Below, in pieces: positions 23,874 to 35,624 of a stretch of DNA of 64,000 nucleotides. Source of the DNA: Cavenderia fasciculata (Eukaryota > Evosea > Eumycetozoa > Acytosteliales > Cavenderiaceae); NCBI RefSeq assembly GCF_000203815.1, contig NW_004457729.1, positions 2,294,674 through 2,358,673 on the forward strand. The letters run 5' to 3'. A program made the position numbers and the translations under genes. Numbering within the stretch: the stretch's first letter is position 1; the number at the start of each line of letters is the position of its first letter. Under the pieces are notes generated by a model. That model was not told the DNA's origin and did no database searches. It saw only the letters and a list, made by a program, of their open reading frames with translations.

Positions 23874-26800
23874 TTAAATTGTAAAAGGAGTTAAAGATCC
23901 CCATCTAGTACCAATAGCCAATTTAACTGGAATTGAAACTATATCTGAAAATTTGATTCCTTCCATTTGCTTTTTAACAAGGATTGCGACCTCTTTGATA
24001 CAATCCTCTCGAACTTCAAATAAAAGTTCATCGTGGATTTGGAGTACCATCAATGCAGGTGTTTTCTGTTCTTCAAAGATTCGGTCAATTGATATCATTG
24101 CTTGTTTGATGATATCGGCAGCTGTTCCTTGTGGAATAGAATTGACGGCCTTTCTTTTCTCCTTTTCAATCTCTACCTTGTCTCTAGTGTTGTTGTCTAG
24201 AAATCTCTTTCTATGATAAAATGTTTCGACGTATCCTACTTGATGGTACCGTTTCTTGACACTATCAATATACTTGATTAAATCGCGGTAGGTGTTGTAC
24301 AATTTTTCTTTTAATATTCTGGCTTCCTTTTCGTCCCGGTCCAATTTGTTTGCCAAACTCCAAGTTCCCATGCCATAAAGAATACCATAACATAATTCCT
24401 TTGCTATATCTCTTTCCTCTGCAGTTACATCCTCTATCCTCGTACCTTTGTTCATTTGAACAAACATGGTTTTAAAAAAATCAAAATCTGGATTATTTAA
24501 TCCATCCAATAATAATTTATCTTCTGATAAATGTGCCTAAAGTAAAGATAAAAGTATTAATATTAATAAATATTTAATCACGATTAATAATATTTTGTAA
24601 TTACCAAAATTCTTAATTCAATTTGACTATAATCGGCTGATAAAAATAAATAACCTTTTCTTGGTATAAATGAATCTCTAATTCTAACTGTAATTAATCT
24701 ACAATTATCTTCTTTTAATTCTAAAGTCTAAAAAAAAAAATGAAAATGAATATTAAATCTTTTTTAGATCTTTTTAATTTTTTTTTTTTTATATTTACAC
24801 TTAAAGAACCAATACTTTTACTTTCATTTGGGGAAGGGGAATAATCAACTGTAACATTATGATGATCATAGGGAGGTGAACAATGTTGTGAAGCACTTGA
24901 AGATGCTTTGCTAACATTGTTGGTAGATACATCACTAAATGAAATGGGAGATTCACGAAAAGTAAATGCGTTGGCAATGGATTGCAAATTTGGATAAGTC
25001 ATTGCTAGACGACCAGTTGGAACATTTGTTTGCATGATGGTTGTATAAATTCTCATCATTTCGTAATCTGGATTGTAATAACCAAATTTAAATAATACAT
25101 GAACATAGTTGAGCAGGTGATGTGACAACTTTCTCCATTCGATCAACATTTTCGGAAATGCAGCCTTTTCCTCTGGGACTGCTTCGAGTATAGCCGCCTT
25201 GGTAGAATGATGTCTTTTCACAATTTTACCTCTATTTGCCTTTGGAATATCAACCACACGCAAAACATTGTAAAGGATATTTGACATGTCCTCTTTGCTA
25301 GACATTGAAAATTTCAAGTCAGGAACCATCAATCTTGCCTTGACTTCAATATATTGTAGTTTTTGGAGTACTTCATATTTTGTATTTTGACAAGTCGCAT
25401 CATCAAACCCAATTCCATTATACTCCATCTTTGCCAATATAACCAATAATGGCATTTCCATTTCATTAAATATTTTATACAAATCTCTATTAAAATGAAA
25501 TCTTGTAAATAATTGTTTCATTAAAACAAATGATCTATAACACTAAATCAAAAAAAGATATTAATTAGAAATTGTTTTCTTTTTCTTTCTTTTTTTTGTC
25601 TTACATGATGAAATGATCTATCATAATGATTTAATTCATCAACATTTGTAGATAATTTTTTATCTTGACTAAACTCTCTAACAAGAGTATCCAATGTTGT
25701 ATCTTTATATTTATCAGGATCAAGTAACCATGCCCCAACCCTAGGATCCATTATTCCTTTTTTAACTTAAAAAAAAAGGTTAATTCTTTGCTTGATTCTT
25801 TTTTTTTATTATTTTTTTGTTAACATACCATGAATATCCATGCTCATTAACATTTTAATTTGAGCTCTACAATTATATAAATATTTATAAGAGTTTGGAT
25901 TTTCCATTATTATTTTTGTTAATATTCTACATTTCTCTAGAAATTCATTTGTATTATTTTGTTGATCTATTATTATTGGTTTATTATTATGATTATTGGC
26001 AACGACAATAGCAGTAGTTGTATTTGTTGTAATTTGTTGTTGTTGTAGTGGATCATTTATATGATTTAATTTTCCAGTTTTAGTTACTTGATATTTTACA
26101 CTCTTTTCTTGAGGATTATTAAGTGGTAGATAATATACAATGTTTCCTGTTGTTTCAATATATATACAAATACCAACGACATGATTCAATTTTGGAAGAA
26201 ATGATATTTCATCTTCACCTACTAGTTCGAGAAGAGGTGATGATGAAAGTGGAAGATGTGATTGGTAGACTAGACAATACGAGAAATGAACTTGAGTTGC
26301 CCACAACGATTTAAACCAATCATATGATGTCTCTGTGATGACTCGTGGTACAATCTCTTTTGATCGGATGAGTCCATAATGTGGTTGAGGGTCAGATGCA
26401 CCTGGAAATGGAGATATGAACCCTTTGAATGCATAACCACGTAATTCATCTTCTTTGAGTCTGGTGGTTGGAAACTTGACTGCTAGCTCTTGTACCAACT
26501 GATCTTTGAATCGTACCATTTTCTCTTTGAGTTGTCTTTTCTCCTGTTCCAATTGTTCTTTTCTTTTCAACTCCTCTTCTATTATCTTTGCCGATTCTGC
26601 CTCTTCAATCCTTTTCCTCTTTTCCTTTTCCTCCTTATCCTCGATCTCCTCACCATCACCATCGATTGTCATTGTCGTTGCTTGAATGGGAGGAGGTAGA
26701 TGAGGAGTGGAAAAGAAAAGAGGTGGCAAAAGATCAGTTTTTAATTTCTTTCTCTTTTGGGTTATTGGTGATTCATCAATCACTATACTATTGTCACGAC

Positions 26801-27188
26801 TCGTATCATTACTATGATTATTATTATGATTATGATTATGATTATCTCTTTGATGTAGATTAACAATGATTGCCTTTTCAAGATACTTTTTCTCGAATCT
26901 ATCTAACTTCTTTTCTACTCTTGCAATCTTTTTAATAAACTCTTTTGGTGTTGAAAGTATATTATTAAATGATTGATTATTAATAGTAGTAGTAGTAGTA
27001 TTATTATGATTATTATTATTACTTTGGTTACTATTATTATTGTTATTGTTTAAACTCTTATCACTTGAGAAATCAAATTGAAAGCTTTCTTCACCTTCAT
27101 TTACAACTACTACCAATGGTTGTTGTTGTTGCTGTTGAACAGGTAAAAGTAGTTGTAATTGATTGTGATTATCCTTTACATTTTCCAT
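23874..27188 (-). CDS. Family A DNA polymerase, theta/nu type
   Basis: Five exons (25829-27188, 25605-25765, 24799-25542, 24605-24727, 23874-24536) join in frame to 1016 residues. The first 250 residues are Asn/Gln-rich and charged coiled coil. Then VVGICIYIETTGNIVYYLPL is the position of the exonuclease-like fold, which here lacks the catalytic acidic residues, as in POLN and POLQ. IMDPRVGAWLLDPDKY is typical of that branch. The palm and fingers are complete: motif A SADYSQIELRILAH (Asp about 787), motif B ERDIAKELCYGILYGMG (about 837-853) and motif C QIHDEL (Asp about 965). There is no helicase domain, so it resembles DNA polymerase nu more than full theta; a role in translesion synthesis or end joining is inferred. 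An organellar replicase is less likely because no transit peptide is seen. Confidence 0.85.
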
Positions 27189-27441
27189 AATGTCGATATC
27201 TCATAGTACATTATACTATAAATAAATTAAAGGATGTAAATAGACGGAAAGATAGATATGAAAAGTGTGTCAAAAAGAACTCAAAGTTCCCGCTCTTTTT
27301 TGAAAACAATATTGTTAATTAATTCTAGGAAATAATAATACTATACCGTAGAACAGATTAATCTTTTTATATTTATTGATCGTGGATTGATTTACAGAAT
27401 GAATTGCCTATACAAACAAACAAACAAACAAACATCAACAA

Positions 27442-27470
27442 TGTCAATATCGATATCAATATTATTTCTC
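27442..27470 (-). repeat. Inverted-repeat arm 1 (29 nt identical to 28100-28128)
   Basis: The reverse complement of these 29 bases is identical to 28100-28128, and similarity with a few differences extends about 45 bp further on one side through the sequence coding HGCCG. The identity includes the stop region, so it looks like a duplicated gene 3' end rather than chance AT-rich similarity. Confidence 0.75.
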
Positions 27471-28099
27471 AAACTGCCATGCACCACAACATCCATGACG
27501 ACAACCACATTGGATAGAAGAGTGTACAGAATTACTTGATACATCTGAATAACTTTAAACTGTTTCATTTAAATTGGAGATAGTTTGGAAGATTTCTAAA
27601 TTTAAAAAAAAAAAAAAGATAAATTAAGTAATTAATTAGTATTCATAAAACAAATAATAGAGAGAGTTTTGAATATTTTAATAATACTTTTGACAACGAT
27701 CATGAAATAGGGGAGAAACAACTTTTGATAAATTCCAGTCATTGCGGTAAAACACATTGCTACCCCCAGAATGAACGAAAAGAGGAACTTATATTTCTAA
27801 TTTAAGAAATAAATTAATAATTGGTAAGATTTTTTGATTGGATTTTAATGAAAAAATATTGTTCATACCTCTTTATAAAATAAATTTCAAACTAAATATT
27901 ATTATTATTATTACTATTCAAATTTGAATTTACAACTAGGTATTATTATAATTCTTATTATTTTTAAAAACTATCAATCAAACAACAAAAGTCAGACAAG
28001 AAACTATTAACACCATCTCTCCAATTTCGATCTTAAAATAATAATATTCTATGGTGATGGATACAGTGGTCGTGGTCATGGATGTTGTGGTGGTAGTGA

Positions 28100-28128
28100 G
28101 AGAAATAATATTGATATCGATATTGACA
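28100..28128 (+). repeat. Inverted-repeat arm 2 (29 nt)
   Basis: Plus-strand partner of 27442-27470, about 630 bp away. The upstream neighbour CATGGATGTTGTGG is also shared. The local reading frame encodes GYSGRGHGCCGGSERNN and ends at TGA. Confidence 0.75.
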
Positions 28129-28402
28129 TGTGAAGCTTGTTTATTATTATTGTCCGCCCTGACATCATTATTAAATAGTAATCAACCAACCAAACTTTTA
28201 GTTTATTTTATTGATGAGATTGTGTTTCTTTTTTAAAAATTTATCTTATAGTTCAACTCGAGATTGATACATTATTTTTTATATTAAAGATTAATATTTA
28301 TTTTTTAGGCCCTTACTAACAAATAAACATTTCAATCTTCTATCTCTACCCTCTTATAATCTGTAATTATCGGTTAATTTTCGTAGTCCAAGAAATCAAA
28401 GA

Positions 28403-28564
28403 ATGACAAAGCTCTCTGACAAATTAGGTGTATGTGGTACTTGTTTTGAATTACTTTTATTGTTGGCATCACTCTTTATTTCTGGAGTAGTGGTGACCTA
28501 TTTTTTTATGGAAGTCTTTGAGATTCCAAAAGCTCGTTATGAATGGAAATACCGTTCTCTCTAA
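28403..28564 (+). CDS. Small single-pass membrane protein, unknown
   Basis: A 53-residue ORF from ATG 28403 to TAA 28562-28564. It begins MTKLSDKLGVCGTCFE, has one clear hydrophobic segment (LLLLLASLFISGVVVTYFF, residues 17-35) and ends in a charged, aromatic tail (EIPKARYEWKYRSL). Codon usage with CTC, GCC-like and AAG codons is less AT-biased than the flanking DNA, which supports coding. I do not recognise the family. A small subunit of a membrane complex (respiratory chain or secretory pathway) is possible, but nothing in the sequence shows it. Confidence 0.5.
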   Translation: MTKLSDKLGVCGTCFELLLLLASLFISGVVVTYFFMEVFEIPKARYEWKYRSL

Positions 28565-29102
28565 GTACCCACCTACCTACCTACCATTCCACCTCCACAA
28601 CTAAATAATAATATTATTATGTCTATGTCTATACAATCTATATCCTTATTCCCTCTAAAAAAGTAATAAAGATCACTCAATTTAAAGAATAGATGTTGTA
28701 TGTTCCTTATTGTGCTATCCAATCTTTTCATTATTTTAATGCATGTCAAATGTAGATGTTTAAACAATCCTTGTTGCCAAGAACTTGTTGCAATCTTTCA
28801 TTTATCTTCACCTTTACTCCTTATGATATGCCTGATCGGTTATCACTCTCATGTCTGATGTTGTACTGAATGATTAATTAATTAATTCTTGAATTTATTG
28901 CCGTTTGATAAAAATAAAAAATGAAGTACTTTAAAAGAAAACTAAAAATAATTTAATATTTCATTTATTGATGATGGGGAATCTAGTTGATGTTTGTTTT
29001 TGTTATTTATTTTATTTTTTTCGGTAGTTATAATTGTTAGTATTTGTCTTTAAAAGTCACTTAGCAATTAATTACTTTATTTATCATCATTGTTATAGAA
29101 CT
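28565..29102. other. Intergenic, 0.54 kb
   Basis: A CTACCTACCTACC repeat lies just after the small membrane ORF, then AT-rich DNA with T-runs. The open frame at 28573-28767 on the minus strand is not supported by composition. I see no RNA gene. Confidence 0.35.
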
Positions 29103-29697
29103 ATGAGTTCAACAACTTCAAAGCAAACATGGGAAAATACCAGTAAGAGATATATTTTCCTCATATTTGTCTAGACATTTATTTCCTTCCTACCTCATTA
29201 TAGATCCAAAGAACTGGTCCCCAAACTCACAAAAGATTGGCTGGACAACTTTAAGAACCTTTGTGTTGGTTCTAAGAACCAAGATTTTTCGACTATTGTC
29301 CGACCTTGAATCATTCAAAGAGAAATCACCTACATGGAATTGATTTGTACAAAAACCTCTGTCTCATTAAAAGTAAATATGGTATGTAATATTTCAATCC
29401 TTTAAATAAATACCTTCAACTAACCATATTGTTTTTCTTTTAGAACTGGTCAAATACCATTCCAGCCAAATGATGGATGCCCTCAATGAACTCATTACAG
29501 AGTTTGGTAATCCCTGTGATCTCATTGTAGTTAACCAGTACAAGAACAGTTTTCTTTTTCTTGAATTGGAAAATATCAGAGATTATTTTACACACTTTTT
29601 CCCAATCAACTTGTTTGAACAAAAAAAATGGAAACGCATTTATACTTCATTTAGACCACTATTATTTCACAATTCACATTATACCAACAAGTAATAA
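29103..29697 (+). pseudogene. Frame-broken gene remnant, unknown family
   Basis: Three coherent protein pieces lie in order on the plus strand but in different frames. ATG 29103 with donor at 29142 and acceptor at 29203 gives a 59-residue product ending at TGA 29341-29343. Within the second exon another frame reads KELVPKLTKDWLDNFKNLCV and GSKNQDFSTIVRP up to TGA 29307-29309, and looks far more protein-like. After this a third frame reads GIDLYKNLCLIKSKYE, splices (29381 to 29444) to LVKYHSSQMMDALNELITEF, and runs through NPCDLIVVNQYKNSFLF to the TAA at 29695-29697. Joining the better pieces needs a frameshift near 29306. Either a decayed gene or a sequence error; family unknown. Confidence 0.4.
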
Positions 29698-29840
29698 ACA
29701 TATCTCAAATAAACTTTGAAATAAACCATTTATGTATTTCCAAAACTCAATATTTTTTGTATAAATATATATAATTTATAAATGTGTAAATACATAATTA
29801 TTCTATCGATGGTCATAACATATTACTGTTTTGATTATTA

Positions 29841-31795
29841 TTATTCTTCTTCTTCTTGGTGATCAGTATCCATTTGATTATCATTCATTTCTTCGTTGTT
29901 TTGATTATTATTATTATTATTTTGATTTTGATTATTTTGATTTTCATCATCATCTTCATCATCATGTCGCTCCTCTTGAATGATTGTATTTGATGGATCT
30001 TGTTCATTTTCCTCAGTTGGATTTAATAGATAATCAAAATCATCTTCTAGTTTAACCAATCGACCATAAATTTCAAAACAACAAACACACAGTTCGTTTC
30101 CATCTCGTTGATTTGGACCAGTCATTTGAATTCTAAAATGACGGTATGAATGTGTAGAGTCAACCTCCCAGCCAGCGATCGAGTAGCCTTCTTTGAGACT
30201 GATATCTTCTTTGTGATCTTTGAGACAATCCCAGTTCTCTCCATCGAGTGATCCAAGTAACTTCCAATTCTTTGGTGCCGCATATATTGATCCTTGACTA
30301 TCACCAGCATATCGCATGCTGTAGTAGGATGGACAGAGAACATACTTGTTGGACAACTCTACTGTGAGATGTGAATTGTCTAGCTTGTCTGTATACATGT
30401 TGGTTGGTGTTCGACCTGTGAATGGGTGTGGATATCCAATACTCATAGTCGACGACGTGACATTGGCCAATTGTCTAGCAACTGGGTTTTCAAATTCCTG
30501 TGTCCCGTTGAACGTCCCAAAATAATACATAATTCCATTCGTATCTCCCAACGTCACAAAACTAAAATCTTGTACACCGTCACGCAACCTTCCCAAACAC
30601 TCTCGACGTGGTTGTTGTTTCGTCGCCAAACACCGATACGATTCAAATAATATTTCACTATCCACCAAATTAGTTGGTTCAATATGATTACTTAATTGGT
30701 ATGGTGACATACTTGCAAATCTAATACACTAAACAAGTAAATAAATAATAATAATAATTATTAATATATTTTTTTTTTTAAGAGAGTTTTCTATTTTTTT
30801 TTTTTTTTTTTTTTCTTACTTGTAAAGGTTTTTGTAATTTTCTTTTCAAGAAATCCATTTCATCAAATTCTTGAAATGAAATGTCTCTTAGGATTGAATA
30901 TTGTTTCTTTGCCCAACGAACTAAAGAGTCGAATATTTCAACCTCTGGAACACGGAGACTGTCCTGTCTAAGAATACAAATAACATTCTCCTCGGACAGT
31001 AAATGCCAGTTGGGAGACGACAAGAGGATATCCATTGAATGTTGAGTGATATAATCAAAGCATAAACTTTTAATCTTTTCCATTCTAAACTTTTCTGCTG
31101 CATATAATACTTTACATATATCCATCTCTTCATCTCCTTCTAAACATGTTCTTAATGAATACCATCCACAAAACTAAAATTAAATAAAAGAAAGATATTA
31201 ATATTTATATCTTTTTTTTTTGTTTTTGATTTGTTTTTCTTTTTTCTTTTTTTTTTTTCTTTACATCTTTTAAATCTTCTAAACTATAATAATCGGCAGA
31301 AGATAGGATATCTAGGACAGTGGTTGGGGTTAGGTCGGCTTTACCAGTATATAAATATTTCAAGACACTATAGATAGTTTCTTTTGGGAAATGGGTAATG
31401 ATGGTAGATGATTTGGATTCGATGAGTGCTGATGAAAGCATTCTCATAAAGACTGGTGAACGAGCAGACAAGACAAACTTATGGGCATGAAACGATTCGA
31501 CAACGACATTACTTCCATAGTCTTGGATGGGTGAAGGGGTGATGGATACTGGTTTGCACGATTGCATATCCAAAGCTGATGGCGAACTACATGTTGGTAG
31601 TCCTCCCGACAATGGGTCTCCCACCACACTTATAGTGATATCTGACAATTCAGGATTATTAAAATAATATGAAAAATCAGAAACAAACTTCTTTCTCAAT
31701 CGATTGTTTCCTACTCCTGATACCATTTTTCTTTTAATATAATTATTTAAAATTAAATTGTTTTGTTTTTTTTGTTGTTTTCTGTTGTTGTTCAT
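29841..31795 (-). CDS. BTB/POZ-BACK protein with discoidin-like C-terminal domain
   Basis: Three exons (31265-31795, 30820-31173, 29841-30728) join in phase 0 to 590 residues. A BTB/POZ domain spans about 45-175 (SDITISVVGD, SFHAHKFVLSARSPVF, VLKYLYTGKADL). A BACK domain follows (WYSLRTCLEGDEE; HSMDILLSSPNWHLLSEENV; VRWAKKQYS). From about 330 to 515 lies a galactose-binding/F5-8C-like fold (FGTFNGTQEFENPV; YYSMRYAGDSQGSIYAAPKN; SYRHFRIQMTGPNQRDGNEL). The tail is acidic and Asn/Gln-rich. BTB-BACK proteins are usually Cullin-3 substrate adaptors; the C-terminal domain resembles that of HECTD1 and BTBD9-like proteins, so it may bind the substrate. ATG 31726 (MVSGVGNN) is an alternative start that avoids the Lys/Asn-rich leader. 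Confidence 0.85.
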
Positions 31796-34474
31796 CGTGA
31801 TAAAAAAAAAGTTAGAATAAAGAAATAATAATAATAAATAAATATTTTAAAATGTAAATGTAAATACCTTTATATATATGTTTGAACAAACACAAAATTG
31901 AGAGAGAATGAGAGTGAAACTTTAAATTCTAGATTGAACTTGAGTCATTAATTAATTATTATTATTATTATTATTACTACACTACACTCTCTATTATTTT
32001 TTAAATTTAAATTATTAATATTATTATTATTTTTTTAAAAATACAATGGATGAGTAGGAGGAGGAGGTATGGTTGATAAATAATATTAATTTAAATTATC
32101 TCTCTCTTTTTTTTTTTTTTTTTTTTGAAATGGAAAGGAAATTATTATTATTATTTTTTTCTATCTATCTACTATTGATTAAAAGATTAAATTATCATTC
32201 ACCAATATTATTATTATTATTATTGTTGTTGTTGTTATTGTACAAACAAGTTGATTCCTTCTTTTGATTTTTTTAACCAGGATGATTATTCCGTTTATTT
32301 CTATTTAATATTTAAATTTTGATGATGATATTTTTAAATTGGAATATTGTATTCGTATCGTTGTCAATGCGACGATGATGTTCTTCTAGACAATATTATT
32401 CTACTCTATTAATGTGTGGGGGTTCACATTAATAATAATAATATTATTAATTTTTGTAAATATTATGGAAACAATTAGAGAGGTAACCGTGCACGTTTGT
32501 TGGATGATGAGTTATCTTCTTCCTCTCTCTCTCTCTCTCTCTCTCCTGTCACTTTGTCTCTCTCTCTCTGCCGTTGTATTTAGCAATGATATATATGAAG
32601 GAGGGGGTGATACTACTCTGTTTGAAAAACGATAACAAAAATCGTAACCACACGTGTACACACAAACTTACACACAATTAGCTGCGCAGTCGATAATGTA
32701 TTAAATATGGAAATTTGGATTAATATCTAAAAACTATAGGTTGGTGTAGTGTATATAAACACAAAATATTATCTAGTTTTACTTTTTAATTGATGATGAG
32801 GATGAGGATGATGTTGTTGTTGTTGTTGTTGTTAATGATGATGATGATAAAAATAATACATACATTACATATTATAATGGTGACGGATAAAGGAAAAAGA
32901 AAGGAGTAGAACAAGTAAAGTAGTAGGTCAAAGTAGTATCCCAACAATAATAATAATATTATACAGTAGCAGTAGCAGACAGTCAGTCAGTCTACTTAAA
33001 TACAAGACAAAAGGTTTAATCTACTACTACGAATTGTTTTACTCTACTTGTCTTCTCACGTTCATTGGTTGTTTTCTTTCCATCCACATAAACCTCAACC
33101 CAATAAAACCTACCAATGCTAGTATCATCGTGGACAGACACCATTCACACCCTAATCGTGTGGTGTGATTGTTTTATCACTACACCACACAACAATCGAA
33201 TTGAATTGAATCACCACCAACAGGAGGAAATATCATTCTATTCTCTTGTTGTTGTTGTTATTGGATGATCTAAGATATGATGATGATTTAATGAGTAAAT
33301 GAAGAAGATGTGGTGGTGGTGGTGACCAATGTACATCTTTCTTCTTCTTCTTCTTCTTTACATTCCAATTGTAATCGTTGTAATTGTTGTTGTTGTTGTT
33401 TTAACTTTAGTGTAGTGATAAATTAATAAACAATCCAATTGATTCATTCGCTTGATCATTATGAATGAGCAAGCTTGGAAGTTCGAACAACCAAAATATT
33501 TTTGATTCCCAGGGGATGAAGTAAAATACTCTAAATTTCCGGAACGGATAAATTTACTCTGCGTTGTAATGTGGTCGAGAAAATTCATAATGCTATCTTT
33601 AGTATAGATACAATCCTTTCCTCTTAAATAATCAGGTTCAACTTCAGCTGATTGATTCTCGCTCGAGGACTGGACATCACACCCCCTTCAACATTACATG
33701 ATCATCATCACCACACATGAACAAAAACACAGTGCGATCAAACCATTGAACTCCCTAATACCCCCATCACTCATTCATTCATTCTCGCATCATTCTTATT
33801 ATCACCACTCTTAAATTATTATTATTATTATTACTTCTAGCAATACACGAATAGTCTTATAACACTAAAAAAACATATATAATTCGAACCATCATATATA
33901 ACACTATTGATTGAGAGTGTTGCGGCGATCACAACATCAATACAAATATTCTATAAGCATCCAACTCATTTCCATATTCATCATATTCCACCCACCCACC
34001 AACCAACCTCTATCCCCATCCCCAACATCTATCATTATCGCACCTTTAAACAGTTCATCGCTAGTAAAAAGGGTGGCTATACTACTACTGCATGTTGCAT
34101 TATTTGATTGCTCCTACACCTTTTGAACTTATTTATAGTCGCGACGACGTTCTTCCATTTCTCGTTTTTTCGAAAACAGCACCAACCAACAATACCTTTT
34201 ACTCCTAGTTTCCCTGTGTCAACAAGTCAAGTGGAGACAAACAGACAGACCAATCAACCAATTAAAATTAAAATAACCTTCCATCTCTCTCCTCACCATC
34301 CCCATCAAAATTTAAATTTTATATATATATATTTATATTTATGTCTTGCATATTTACGAATCCACATATAATAATAATATTATATTCCATTCTTTTCTTT
34401 AATTTGTTGTTAAACATAAATAATACCAAAATACAAAATTAAAAATAATAATTTATTAAAAGAAAAAGAAAAAA
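31796..34474. other. Large intergenic region, 2.7 kb
   Basis: The longest gene-free stretch. It holds TTATTA and GTTGTT tracts, CT repeats at 32520-32570 and T-runs, probably promoters of the divergent BTB and Rab-like genes. One part, 33380-33660, is coding-like on the minus strand (see findings). The plus-strand open frames at 33907-34371 are Pro/Thr/His low-complexity leader sequence and are not accepted. Unusually long spacing suggests distal regulation or a missed exon set. Confidence 0.4.
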
Positions 34475-35432
34475 ATGGCATTAAATAAATATATTGATCA
34501 TAGTAGAGAAGAATTGGAATCTAATGATCAACAACACCAACAGGGAGCTGGACGATCATTAAAATTATCAACCATTTTCAAAATTGAAGATTTTATTCCA
34601 GAAGCATTTAAAATATTGGTGATTGGACAAGTTGCTGTTGGCAAAACAACCATCGTCAGTAAACTAACTCATGGTTCTTTTCCATTTGATAAGGAAAAAA
34701 CTCATAAACCAACTGTATGTCAATCAATGTATTTGGAAATATTTTAAAATAGATCTAAATATTAATATTAATCATTTATAAATGTCAAAGATTGGAGTAG
34801 ACTTTTTTCTTAAAAAAATGCAATTGGATCATGATGGAACCAAAGAAGTAAAATTACAGATTTGGGATTTGAGTGGACAAGATAGATATATTGTAATGTC
34901 AAGGCCATATTTTCACAATGCCGATGGTGTTGCTTTGGTTGTTGACCTCAGTCAACTTGAACAAACAATGGAACACGCTAAAAAATGGAAAACAGAAGTA
35001 TATTCAAGATTAGATAAAGATATTCCTTGTATTTTATTGGCAAATAAGGTAATTAATAGAAAACTAAAACAAAAACAAAAACAAAAACAAAAAGATTATT
35101 AATTCTAATTTTTTATTATTCTTACATACTAGTATGATAAAATAGAAGAAAATGAAGAAAATTTAAAAGATATTACAGATAAATTAAATCTATATACAAA
35201 AGAAAATAATATTGCTAGTTGGGCATTCACATCGATTAAACATACCAACATCGATGAACCTTTTAATATTTTGACTAAATTGGTGTTTGAAGATTTGGAA
35301 TTAAAGGTTCAATCAAAAAATAAGGAAAAGTTTTCAGAGTTTAAACCTGAAAGAGAAAATTCTTTCAAAGTTCAAAATACTTCTTCATCAACAACAAAAA
35401 ATAGAACTTGTGGTGGATGTACCATTCAATAA
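34475..35432 (+). CDS. Rab-family small GTPase, divergent (Rab32-like)
   Basis: Three exons (34475-34714, 34791-35048, 35133-35432) join in phase 0 to 265 residues. A 48-residue N-terminal extension precedes KILVIGQVAVGKTT (P-loop). Then KPTIGVDFFLKKM with the switch I Thr, WDLSGQDR in place of the usual WDTAGQER, LLANKYD with the N-K-x-D motif split by an intron, and FTSIKH as the G5 loop. The IGVDF...LK pattern with a polar switch II recalls the Rab32/38 subfamily, which acts on contractile-vacuole and lysosome-related membranes in amoebae. The end RTCGGCTIQ is a CaaX-type prenylation site with an extra Cys, rather than the usual double-Cys Rab end. The catalytic Gln is kept. Subfamily placement is tentative. 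Confidence 0.82.
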
Positions 35433-35624
35433 TAATAATAATAATAATAGTAAACAAAAACACCATTTTTTTTTGTAAATAATAATAATAATAATAATTT
35501 ACTAACTACTAATTTTCCAACTTTAAAATAAATAATAACATAAAATTAATTCAGATCGAATTAATTATTTTCTTTTTTTTTGTCTACAAATATAAATAAA
35601 TATATATTGGTTTCGATTTAGTAT

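Larger units (their letters stand above)
27189..28402. other. Intergenic, 1.2 kb, with an inverted duplication
   Basis: AT-rich DNA without a convincing gene. It contains two inverted copies of a Gly/Cys-coding sequence, near 27440-27515 (minus) and 28055-28130 (plus). Each copy encodes a short HGCCG peptide ending at a stop, reminiscent of the small Gly/Cys-rich hssA-like proteins of dictyostelids, but neither has a complete upstream frame. The open frame at 28051-28236 is a different frame across the plus copy and looks spurious. The AAAC repeats near 27415-27435 are simple sequence. Confidence 0.4.

Noticed and set aside
33907-34371. Overlapping plus-strand ORFs upstream of the Rab-like gene
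   Set aside because: His/Pro/Thr low-complexity reads of a CCATCC/CACC-rich leader; three frames are equally open and none has a domain.
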